Of a DNA stretch of 64,000 nt, positions 43,098-51,069 are shown piece after piece; position 1 is the stretch's first letter; every line of letters starts with the position of its first letter. The notes under the pieces are model-generated. The model searched no databases, had not been told where the DNA came from, and worked only from the letters and a program-made list of their open reading frames with translations. Location of the stretch: NCBI RefSeq assembly GCF_018333375.1, contig NZ_BORW01000017.1:41444-105443 (forward strand), read 5' to 3'. The translations under genes were made by a program, and so were the position numbers. The stretch is from Paenibacillus cookii. GTDB taxonomy: Bacteria > Bacillota > Bacilli > Paenibacillales > Paenibacillaceae.

Positions 43098-44175
43098 ATG
43101 ACGTCGATGAAAGAAGTGCTGCAGCTTCCTGCCGTAAAAAGAGGCGTGGTGCTCATCCTGCTCATCCTGTTCATGTACCTGTTCAGAAGCATGATGAACC
43201 TGATCCTGATCACCTTCATTCTTACATACCTCGTGAACCGGGTGCATTCTTCCGTGACCCGGCGTTACACGAACCGGATGGGGATCAGCAAAAAAAATCG
43301 CGCTCATCCTGATCTACGTGCTGTTTGTGGCCGCATTGTCGATCGGGGCTTACATGTATGCGCCCAAGCTGATCGCGGAGCTCAACGGCCTGATCAACCA
43401 GGTCATTTATTTTTACAGCAATCCGTTGGTGCTGACGAACAATGAAGTCATGAATTATATTTTGGATTATATCCACAAAATCGATATTGCGGCCTACATC
43501 AAACAGGGGTTTGACATCGTATCCAGCACCATCTCCAACGTCGGAAAGTTCAGCTTGAATTTGGCGCTTGCCATCATCATGAGCTTGTTTTTCATGCTGG
43601 AAAAGGAGAAAGTGACAAGTTTCACGGGAAAATTCAGAACAAGCAAATTATCCTATGTATACGACGAGCTGGCCTACTTCGGAAAAAAATTCACGGATTC
43701 GTTCGGCAAAGTGATCGAGGTCCAATTTTTGATATCGGTCATCAACGCGGTCTTTTCGACGTTGTTCTTATGGATCATGGGCTTTTCGAATTTGTTTGCG
43801 CTCGGGATTATGATCTTCCTGCTCGGACTCATTCCGGTCATGGGCGTGATCGTTTCGCTTATTCCGCTCTGCGCCATCGCCTTCAGCATCGGAGGGCTCC
43901 CGAAGGTCATTTACGTCTTGCTGATGGTGGCCGTTCTGCACGCGTTCGAAGCTTACGTCATGAACCCGAAGTTCATGTCCGACAAGACGCATCTTCCGAT
44001 TTTTTACACGTTTGCGGTGCTGATCGTTTCCGAGCATTTCTTCGGGGTGTGGGGTCTGATCCTCGGCGTGCCGGTGTTCATGTTCCTGCTGGATCTGCTG
44101 GATGTGCCGATCAACAACCACCTCAGGGAACCGCGAAAAACCCGGCAGAAGACGGACGCGAAAAAAAGGGGATAG
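43098..44175 (+). pseudogene. AI-2E/PerM-family transporter split by a frameshift in an A8 run
   Basis: Two overlapping frames encode one AI-2E family membrane protein. The N-terminal part (from ATG 43098) reads in frame through NRMGISKK, then goes out of frame. The continuation (IALILIYVLFVAALSIGAYM..., to 44175) lies in the next frame. The shift maps to eight A at 43290-43297: with seven A the protein is continuous at about 358 residues with eight helices, including the family core LGLIPVMGVIVSLIPL and FGVWGLILGVPVF. This could be a real disruption, a slippage site that restores some full-length protein, or a sequencing error. Family members export small molecules or ions. Confidence 0.75.
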
Positions 44176-44184
44176 CAAAACAAA

Positions 44185-44212
44185 AAATCCTAACGAAGTC
44201 CGTTAGGATTTT
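44185..44212. terminator. Bidirectional terminator
   Basis: AAAATCCTAACG (44185-44196) and CGTTAGGATTTT (44201-44212) form a 12-bp stem. It lies between the AI-2E gene (plus) and the small secreted protein gene (minus). Confidence 0.85.
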
Positions 44213-44229
44213 ATTGTGCCGCAAAAAAG

Positions 44230-44730
44230 TCAAATCGCGGAGTGGGCGGCCGGCAACCGGCGTTCCTGGCTCGGATGGTACTGATGCTGCGTGAAGCGTT
44301 TCAGCATGCCCGGAAGCTTTTTCTTCAGCTGCTCCGCCTGCTGGCTCGTCATTTTGCCGTCTTTTACCGCCTTATCGATTTTGGCGCTTTGCACGGCCGC
44401 GAGCTTCTGCACGAACACTTCGGCATCCCAGTTCTTTTTCTCTTTGGCGATTTGCTGGAGCGTTTTGCCCTGCTTCCATTCCTTTTTCAAATCGGTTTCG
44501 GTCATATCCAGCAGGGTGGCTGCGTCCTTGAACAAGACGAATTTGCGGCCGTGATGCCCGTGGCGTCTGTGATGCTCCCCATCGCGTTTTTCGGTTTCCG
44601 TCCCGGGTTTCACCTCGGAGGGCGTTGTCTGCGCCTGCTCCGCCGCCGCTGTATGCCCGAAGGACAAAGCCCCTCCGGCCAAAATGCAGGAAAGGGCTCC
44701 TGCCAATATCGTTTTTCTGAACGGGTTCAT
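44230..44730 (-). CDS. Small secreted protein with DUF2680-like repeats
   Basis: A 166-residue protein with a signal peptide (MNPFRKTILAGALSCILAGG..., cut near HTAAA), a His/Arg-rich linker (EHHRRHGHHGRK, possibly metal-binding) and the pattern ATLLDMTETDLKKEWKQGKTLQQIAKEK, followed by DKAVKDGKMTSQQAEQL, typical of DUF2680/YckD-like helical proteins. The start is the ATG at 44730 behind AGAGGTGA. Function unknown. Confidence 0.72.
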   Translation of the reverse strand: MNPFRKTILAGALSCILAGGALSFGHTAAAEQAQTTPSEVKPGTETEKRDGEHHRRHGHHGRKFVLFKDAATLLDMTETDLKKEWKQGKTLQQIAKEKKNWDAEVFVQKLAAVQSAKIDKAVKDGKMTSQQAEQLKKKLPGMLKRFTQHQYHPSQERRLPAAHSAI

Positions 44731-44960
44731 CTTGTCACCTCTTTGATGTTATGGTCATTCTTTCATAAGACTCTACTTATTATGGGCCTTTTTGGAAAAA
44801 ACATACTTTCTTTTTTGGCGGCAAGGACCGAGGAAGCGGGCTGCATCAGAACCAAAAACATCGGGTAACATTTCGTATAGAGGAAAAATGAAACAGGGAC
44901 CGGTTTTTTATCGTATAAATCATTCAAATTGCGGATTCAAAATGAGGAGGAGATGAAGCC

Positions 44961-46013
44961 GTGACATTCGGAGCGCGAATGTTAAAGACGGGAATCGCCG
45001 TCACGCTCGCATTATACATCAGCATGTGGCTGCATTTATCCTCGCCGGTCATCGCGGCTGTAGCAGCCATTTTTGCGATGCAGCCGTCCATTTACCGTTC
45101 CTGGCGTTATTTTTTGGACCAACTCCAGACCAATACGCTGGGCGCTGTGTTGGCTCTTATTGCGGGGCTGGTGTTTTCGAACGAACCGATCGCGGTCGGA
45201 CTGGTATGCATTATCGTCATCATGATTTGTTTGAAGCTTAAAATGGGGGATACGATCGGATTGACCCTCGTCACGGTCATCGTCGTCATGGAAGCGTCCG
45301 GCCAGTGGCAATTTGCTCTGACGCGTTTTTCCCTTAGTTTGATCGGGATCGTGTCGGCGTTTTTGATCAACATCCTGCTGTTCCCGCCGAAGCCGAAAGT
45401 GCAGTTTACCGCCCAGATCCAAACGACCTTCGACCAGATGTCGCTTCTGATGCGCACGGCGATTTCCGACGAGATCAAGGAAAACATTTTCCGCGACAAA
45501 AAGCGGGCGCTCGAAGATTCCATCAAATCGTTGACGGATAAATACAAGCTGCTCGAAGAAGAGCAGAAGAAGATGAAACGGGCTTCGTTCAGCCAAAACC
45601 GCCATCTGGTGGTATACAAGCAAATGCTGAATGCGCTGCGGAAAGGGCGGGAAGTGCTTGATGCGGTGGAGGAGCATTATTTCCAATCGGAACGTTCGGA
45701 AGAAACCGACGTTATGTTCGATACGCAGCTTGAAAAGCTGATCAAGCTGCACGAGCATGTGCTGCTCAAGTTCGAGGATAATTTGAAGCCCAACAGCGTG
45801 GAAACATGCCAATTGCTGCAGGAGAGCGAGGAATTCGTGAAAGATGTGCTCCGGTATTCCGCGGAACAGCCGGAAAGCCGGCTGCGCCTGTCGATCGTCG
45901 CTTCGACCATGTACGATTACGGCTACCAGCTGGAACGGCTGAACCGGCTTGTAGAGCATTACCACAAATCGGATGACGATGAGGCGCTGTGGTTGTCCTG
46001 GCTCAAAAAATAA
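44961..46013 (+). CDS. Aromatic acid exporter family membrane protein (ArAE/YqjA-like)
   Basis: A 350-residue protein with an N-terminal block of about six helices (1-145, including AAIFAMQPSIYRSWRYFLDQLQTN split by a loop). A long cytoplasmic helical domain follows (145-350), rich in Lys/Glu. This is the ArAE_1/DUF939 layout, related to the FUSC efflux proteins. The start is GTG at 44961 behind GAGGAGGAG. Substrate not known. It is followed by a bidirectional terminator. Confidence 0.82.
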   Translation: MTFGARMLKTGIAVTLALYISMWLHLSSPVIAAVAAIFAMQPSIYRSWRYFLDQLQTNTLGAVLALIAGLVFSNEPIAVGLVCIIVIMICLKLKMGDTIGLTLVTVIVVMEASGQWQFALTRFSLSLIGIVSAFLINILLFPPKPKVQFTAQIQTTFDQMSLLMRTAISDEIKENIFRDKKRALEDSIKSLTDKYKLLEEEQKKMKRASFSQNRHLVVYKQMLNALRKGREVLDAVEEHYFQSERSEETDVMFDTQLEKLIKLHEHVLLKFEDNLKPNSVETCQLLQESEEFVKDVLRYSAEQPESRLRLSIVASTMYDYGYQLERLNRLVEHYHKSDDDEALWLSWLKK

Positions 46014-46046
46014 GCGGCGTTTGCCGTAAGAATCGTTCGCAGTAAG

Positions 46047-46097
46047 AAAAAGAGGCTGTCAAAGGAGAAGGGATTCTCCAAGACAAGCCTCTTTTTA
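46047..46097. terminator. Bidirectional terminator
   Basis: AAAAAGAGGCTGTC pairs with GACAAGCCTCTTTTT across an inner hairpin (GGAGAA/TTCTCC). It ends both the exporter gene (plus) and the carboxypeptidase/VanRS-like operon (minus). Confidence 0.85.
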
Positions 46098-46108
46098 AAT
46101 GAAGCCGT

Positions 46109-47212
46109 TTATTGGGATTGAAGCGGAAGCCGGACGATAAACTCGGTCTGCTGCGGATTGCTGAGCGCCAGAATGGTTCCTTCGTGGAGTTCGACAATGC
46201 TTTTGACGATGGCGAGCCCGAGACCCGCGCCCCCCGTATCCAGCGAACGGGATTTTTCCACGCGGTAAAACCGGTCGAAAATGTACGGCAGCTCCATGGA
46301 GGGAATCGGGGGACCGAAATTAATGACCTTTACGACGGCGTGGTTATTTTCTTTCGATGCATGAATTTCGATTTTTTTGCCATCTTTGCCGTAGCGGATC
46401 GCGTTCGTAATGAGGTTCTCGAAAGCCTGCATCAGTTTGTCTCCATCTCCGAGGACAAGCAGCTTCTCCTGCGGAGGATGCCATTCGATTTCCATCTTGT
46501 GGTTTCGGACCTGCAATGCGAATTCGGCCGTCAGCTGGCCGACCAGCTGCACGAGATCGATGGAAGTCCGGTTTAGTGCGATTTGGCCGAAACCCATGCG
46601 GGTATAATCGAACAGGTCGCTCACGAGCCGGTTCATGCGCTTGGATTTTTCGTAGGCGATATTGACGTAATACCGGAGCTCGACCTCGTCCTTATATTTA
46701 TCCTCTTCAATAAGCCGCAAATAACCGATGATGGAAGTCAGCGGCGTCCGCAAATCATGGGATACGTTGGTGATCAGCTCGTTTTTCGCCTGCGTCGCCA
46801 TCCGCTCCTCCGCCAGGGACAGCTGAAGCTGCTCGGCCATCGCGTTGATCTGGTCCGCAAGCATGCCGATTTCGTCGCTCGAGCGCACCGGAATCCGCTC
46901 ATCCAAATGGCCCTCGGCCATTTTTTTCACCCCGCGGATAATCCGGGTCAATTTTCGCGTCGTTCCCCAGCTCAGCAGCATGACGTAAAAAATGAAAAGG
47001 AAGATAACGACAACCGATTGCCACAGCGAAAAACCGACGTAGCGATTCACGCTGATAATCCGGAGCACAAGCGGGTACAGCTGGGGCCTATACCGATGGT
47101 ATATTATATCCAGAACCTGAACCATTACATAAAGCGTGGCAAACGTCAAACCAAGGCTGAAAAAGAACAGCAGGATGATCTTCCACTGTAGTTTATTAAA
47201 GAAACTATGCAT
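46109..47212 (-). CDS. VanS-like sensor histidine kinase
   Basis: A 367-residue kinase with two membrane helices (about 11-36 and 62-82), a short outer loop of about 25 residues and no folded sensor. HAMP is followed by HisKA with ELITNVSHDLRTPLT (His near 155), then NLITNAIRYGK, FDRFYRVEKSRS and GGAGLGLAIV. The short loop fits the VanS/intramembrane-sensing class. Its start overlaps the regulator's stop by 8 nt. It belongs to the dac-RR-HK operon, so it probably senses cell-wall stress. Confidence 0.87.
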   Translation of the reverse strand: MHSFFNKLQWKIILLFFFSLGLTFATLYVMVQVLDIIYHRYRPQLYPLVLRIISVNRYVGFSLWQSVVVIFLFIFYVMLLSWGTTRKLTRIIRGVKKMAEGHLDERIPVRSSDEIGMLADQINAMAEQLQLSLAEERMATQAKNELITNVSHDLRTPLTSIIGYLRLIEEDKYKDEVELRYYVNIAYEKSKRMNRLVSDLFDYTRMGFGQIALNRTSIDLVQLVGQLTAEFALQVRNHKMEIEWHPPQEKLLVLGDGDKLMQAFENLITNAIRYGKDGKKIEIHASKENNHAVVKVINFGPPIPSMELPYIFDRFYRVEKSRSLDTGGAGLGLAIVKSIVELHEGTILALSNPQQTEFIVRLPLQSQ

Positions 47213-47903
47213 CGATTTTATAACCTACTCCCCACACGGTTTGAATCAGCTTGTAGCCGAGCTCCTTCTCCAGCTTGTCCCGCAAATTGCTGATATGAAC
47301 CATGACCGTATTGTTGGATACATAATATTTTTCCTTCCAGACCCGCTGGAAAATTTCCTCCGCGCTGAACACCCGCCCCGGATGCGACGCAAGCAGGCTC
47401 AAAATGTCGAACTCCCTTCCGGTCAGCTGGATGTCGTTGCCGTCGGCGATGACGCGGTGAGTGCTGCGGTTGATTTCGACGTCCTGGATGCGCAGGACCG
47501 CGTCATCCTGGCTGCGCGTGTCCGTGTTGTATTGAAAGGTGCGGCGCAGGAGGGTTTTGACCCGAACGGTCAATTCCAGCGGATTAAAGGGCTTGATCAT
47601 ATAATCGTCGGCCCCGGTCATGAGGCCGAGAATTTTGTCCATGTCCTCCGTTTTGGCGCTGAGCATCAGGATCGGGATGACGGAGGCGGTGTCCCGTACC
47701 TGCCGGCAAACCTCCAGCCCGTTCATTTTCGGCATCATGACGTCGAGGATGACGAGATCGAACGCCTCGTTCGGATCGTTCAGCAGTTTCAGCGCTTCCT
47801 CGCCGTCATGGGCGCAGCGGATGTTAAACCCTTCGTTCTTCAAATAAATAGAGATCAAATTCGCGATTTCCTTGTCGTCGTCCACGACCAATATATTTCT
47901 CAT
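47205..47903 (-). CDS. VanR-like OmpR-family response regulator
   Basis: A 232-residue regulator with receiver (NILVVDDDKEI; Asp in VILDVMMPKMNG near 54; Lys in YMIKPFNPLE) and winged-helix output domain (QLTGREFDILSLLASHPGRVFS...TVWGVGYKIDA). The start is the ATG at 47903, with GGAGG 8 nt upstream; an ATG at 47918 is too close to that site. Three CTTAA direct repeats at 11-bp spacing upstream of the operon are its likely binding site. Confidence 0.88.
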   Translation of the reverse strand: MRNILVVDDDKEIANLISIYLKNEGFNIRCAHDGEEALKLLNDPNEAFDLVILDVMMPKMNGLEVCRQVRDTASVIPILMLSAKTEDMDKILGLMTGADDYMIKPFNPLELTVRVKTLLRRTFQYNTDTRSQDDAVLRIQDVEINRSTHRVIADGNDIQLTGREFDILSLLASHPGRVFSAEEIFQRVWKEKYYVSNNTVMVHISNLRDKLEKELGYKLIQTVWGVGYKIDA

Positions 47904-47934
47904 TCCATGATCCTCCAAGTCAACAATTCACGGA

Positions 47935-48870
47935 TTATTCTGCTGATGCAAACCATCTCCCGACCACGGGAATGCCGCCGCCTTCAAAGGCATAGTTGAA
48001 CATTTTGGCGGCGTCCTCAAACCGTTTTCCGGCATCGGGCGCTCCCATGACGACGGCGACGAACCGCTTTCCGTCCCGTTCGGCCGTTCCCGTAAAGCAG
48101 TAGCCGGCCCTTTGGGTATAGCCCGTTTTAAAGCCGTCGTTGCCGCCGTAAGCAAAAGCCTCGCCCGGAAGCATGGCGTTGGTCGTATGCAGCGTCATGC
48201 GTTTCTCGGGAATGTGCAGCTCCGTTTTGGCGGTAACGTCCAAAATCTCCGGATAAGTCCGGATCAGGTAACGCGTCAGGATGGCCAAATCCTTGGCCGT
48301 CATCATCGTTTCCCGTTCCGAAGCCGCCGATTTGAACGGGCGCAAATCCTGCGAAGATAACCCGGTCGCATTGCCGAACACGGTTTGCCGCGATAATCCG
48401 ATGTCCCGGGCCGTTTCGTTCATGAGTTTCACGAATTCCTGCTCGCTTCCGCTGATATGCTCCGCGAGGGCAATGGCGGCGTCGTTGGCGGAATGGATGG
48501 CCATCGCCTCGAACATCGTCCGTAGCGAGAGCGATTCCCCGGGCTTAAGCCCGACCTCCGCCCCGGTTACGTTGGCGGCATACCGGCTGGCCGTGACGGT
48601 TTCGTTCCAGGAATGGCGCCCTTCCTTGACGTTTTTCAGCACCAGCAGTTCCGTCATCATTTTCGACATGCTAGCAGGCGGCAGCGCCGCCGATGCGTTA
48701 TGTTCATAATATACCTTTCCGGTCTTTACATCCATAAGCACGGACGCGGAAGCGTCGATTTTGAACGTCGGAAACCGGAGGGATGACGCCGAAGCGGCCA
48801 GCGCCGCCAAAAACAGCAGCGACAGCGCAAGCACGTGTTTTCTCTTTTTTTTCTTACGGATAACCTTCAT
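47935..48870 (-). CDS. Serine-type D-alanyl-D-alanine carboxypeptidase
   Basis: A 311-residue penicillin-binding protein of the DacA/DacF group without the C-terminal PBP5 domain. It has an N-terminal signal/anchor (KKRKHVLALSLLFLAALAASA) and active-site motifs PASMSKMMT (Ser-x-x-Lys, Ser near 67), SANDAA (S-x-N) and FKTGYT (K-T-G). It trims the terminal D-Ala from peptidoglycan stem peptides outside the membrane. The start is the ATG at 48870. It is the first gene of an operon with the VanR/VanS-like pair, so cell-wall status probably controls it. Confidence 0.88.
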   Translation of the reverse strand: MKVIRKKKKRKHVLALSLLFLAALAASASSLRFPTFKIDASASVLMDVKTGKVYYEHNASAALPPASMSKMMTELLVLKNVKEGRHSWNETVTASRYAANVTGAEVGLKPGESLSLRTMFEAMAIHSANDAAIALAEHISGSEQEFVKLMNETARDIGLSRQTVFGNATGLSSQDLRPFKSAASERETMMTAKDLAILTRYLIRTYPEILDVTAKTELHIPEKRMTLHTTNAMLPGEAFAYGGNDGFKTGYTQRAGYCFTGTAERDGKRFVAVVMGAPDAGKRFEDAAKMFNYAFEGGGIPVVGRWFASAE

Positions 48871-48933
48871 TTCACTCTACCCCGCTTAACTATGTATTTC
48901 ACAAATTTATTATTTCCATCTTATCCGCGACAG

Positions 48934-48961
48934 TTTAAGCTCCGGCTAAGAAAATCTTAAG
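48934..48961 (-). promoter_or_regulatory. Three CTTAA-type direct repeats upstream of the carboxypeptidase operon
   Basis: On the minus strand CTTAAG (48956-48961), CTTAGC (48945-48950) and CTTAAA (48934-48939) are spaced exactly 11 bp apart, the spacing used by OmpR-family dimers. They lie 64-91 bp before the start codon and end shortly upstream of a TAAGAT -10-like element. This is probably the site of autoregulation by the VanR-like regulator. Confidence 0.55.
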
Positions 48962-48973
48962 ATTTTTAAAGAA

Positions 48974-49003
48974 TTGATTTTTGCTTCCGGACGGATGTAT
49001 GAT
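48974..49003 (+). promoter_or_regulatory. Promoter of the adenine deaminase gene
   Basis: TTGATT (48974-48979), 18 bp, TATGAT (48998-49003). Confidence 0.55.
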
Positions 49004-49063
49004 GATGAGAATTGGTCGTTACGTTGGATTGAGGTTTGGTTAAAGAGAAATGGAGGGTTTACA

Positions 49064-50881
49064 TTGAAAAAGACAGCATGGGGAAGACGCCCTTTCGCGG
49101 AATGCGTGCCGGAGCTGGTGGCCGCCGCCCGCGGCGATCTGGAAGCGACTTTGGTCATTCAAAACATCCGTTTGGTGAACGTCGTATCGGGCGAGATCCT
49201 TCCGGGCATGTCGATCGCGGCAAGAGGCGCCCGCATCGTATACGTAGGCCGGGACGTGAGCCACACGATCGGCGAAGAAACGAAGGTCATCGACGGCGGA
49301 GGCAGATATGCGGCGCCGGGTTTGCTCGACGGCCACTGCCATATCGAAAGCACGCAAATGACGGCGACGGAGTTTGCCCGGGCGGTGCTGCCGCTTGGCA
49401 CGACCGGAGGTTTTTTCGATGCCCATGAAATTTCCAACGTGCTGGGACTGGACGGGCTCCGGTTTATGCTGGAGGAAGCGAGATCCACTCCGCTTGCGGC
49501 GTATATGCAGGTCGCGTCCTGCGTTCCTTCGACGCATCCGGGCCTCGAAACGACGGGGGCTTTCATCGGGCCGGAAGAGGTTGCCGAAGCGCTGGGCTGG
49601 GGAGACGACATGATCGGCCTCGGCGAAGTGATGAATTTCCCGGGCGTCGTGTACGGCGACGATAAGATGATCGGGGAGATCCAGGCGACGCTGGCCGCGG
49701 GGAAATTCGCCGACGGGCATTTCACATGGAAATCGGACGATTGGCGTCTGCCGGTATACGCGGCCAGCGGGGTGAACGGCGACCACGAATGCGTGACCGC
49801 CGAAGACGTCATCGAACGCGTCCGGCTCGGCATGTACGCCAAAATGCGCCAAGGGTCGGCTTGGCATGACGTGGCCGCAACGATCAAAGCGCATACCGAA
49901 GGCGGTTTGGACACGCGGCGGATGATCCTGGTTACCGATGATCGCAGCTCCGAGTCGCTGATGAACGAAGGTCACATGAACTTCGTCGTCCGGCATGCGA
50001 TATCGCAGGGCGTCAAACCCGTGACGGCTTTCCAAATGGCCACGATCAACACGGCCGAAAGATTCGGTTTGTCACGGGACATCGGGGCGATCATTCCGGG
50101 AGCCTATGCCGACATCATCCTGCTGGACGGGAATTTGGCGGACGTCAACGTGACGATGACGATTGCCGCGGGGCAGGTCGTGGCGGAGAACGGCCGGATG
50201 ACCGCGGATTGGGAACGCTATAAGCTTCCCGCGACGGCATATCATACCGTCAAGCTGAACCGGACGCTGACGGCGGACGATTTTGCCATTGCGGCGCCTG
50301 TCGCCGACGGAATAGCCGTGGCCCGGGCGATTGAAGTCGTCGAAAACCATGTGGACACCCTGGAACGGCATGTAGAGGTGAACGTGAAAAACGGAAAGGC
50401 GCTGCCCGACCCGAAAGACGACCTGTGCAAGATGGCGGTGTTTGAACGCCATGGCAAAGGCGGCGGACACGCGCTGGGCATCGTAAAAGGGATCGGGTTC
50501 GTGAAGCCGGCAGCGATTGCGATGACGGTCGCCCATGACAGCCATAACTTGACGGTCATCGGCAATGACGACGAGTTGATGGCGCGCGCAGGCAACCGGG
50601 TCGCAGAAATGCAGGGCGGCGTGGTCATGTGGACCGAAGAAGGCGTAACGGAGTTTCCGCTAACGGTAGGAGGCATTATGTCGGACAAGCCGTTCGAAAC
50701 GGTAGCCCGCGAGTCCGAGGCGATCAGCCAAGCGCTCCTTCAGGCGGGTTGCCCGCTGAACAATGCGTTTATGACCTTGTCTTTGCTGGCGCTGGTGGTC
50801 ATCCCGGAAATTCGCTTGTCGGATAAAGGCTTGGTACGAATTTCGGCGGAAGGCATCGACATCGTGCCTTTGTTCCTGTAA
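49064..50881 (+). CDS. ade: Adenine deaminase
   Basis: A 605-residue amidohydrolase converting adenine to hypoxanthine and ammonia. It shows the metal motif DGHCHIESTQMT (His-x-His near 89-91), DDRSSESLMNEGHM and the C-terminal half with ERHGKGGGHALGIVKG and VGGIMSD typical of AdeC. The start is TTG at 49064, with GGAGGG 6 nt upstream; an upstream in-frame ATG at 48974 lies inside the promoter. It is monocistronic, with its own promoter and a terminator after it. Confidence 0.92.
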   Translation: MKKTAWGRRPFAECVPELVAAARGDLEATLVIQNIRLVNVVSGEILPGMSIAARGARIVYVGRDVSHTIGEETKVIDGGGRYAAPGLLDGHCHIESTQMTATEFARAVLPLGTTGGFFDAHEISNVLGLDGLRFMLEEARSTPLAAYMQVASCVPSTHPGLETTGAFIGPEEVAEALGWGDDMIGLGEVMNFPGVVYGDDKMIGEIQATLAAGKFADGHFTWKSDDWRLPVYAASGVNGDHECVTAEDVIERVRLGMYAKMRQGSAWHDVAATIKAHTEGGLDTRRMILVTDDRSSESLMNEGHMNFVVRHAISQGVKPVTAFQMATINTAERFGLSRDIGAIIPGAYADIILLDGNLADVNVTMTIAAGQVVAENGRMTADWERYKLPATAYHTVKLNRTLTADDFAIAAPVADGIAVARAIEVVENHVDTLERHVEVNVKNGKALPDPKDDLCKMAVFERHGKGGGHALGIVKGIGFVKPAAIAMTVAHDSHNLTVIGNDDELMARAGNRVAEMQGGVVMWTEEGVTEFPLTVGGIMSDKPFETVARESEAISQALLQAGCPLNNAFMTLSLLALVVIPEIRLSDKGLVRISAEGIDIVPLFL

Positions 50882-50918
50882 CCGCGAATCGGAGTTGAAT
50901 CGATTCCGGCCATTCAAA

Positions 50919-50942
50919 AAGGGGAGCCCATCGGCTCCCCTT
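50919..50942 (+). terminator. Terminator of the adenine deaminase gene
   Basis: AAGGGGAGCC (50919-50928) and GGCTCCCCTT (50933-50942) form a 10-bp stem with a 4-nt loop. Confidence 0.7.
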
Positions 50943-51069
50943 AAACGTTTGATTTTCATGATGGTTCTTGATAAAATAGAACATACGGCCCTACAAATGG
51001 AGAGATATGCACAGAGATTGCTTTTTCATTTTAACATATGGGAAAGATATTGTCAAATATATAAAGGGG

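Noticed and set aside
46109..48870. Glycopeptide resistance cluster based on VanR/VanS-like genes
   Set aside because: No vanH, vanA/B ligase or vanX gene is present; the partner is an ordinary serine D,D-carboxypeptidase.
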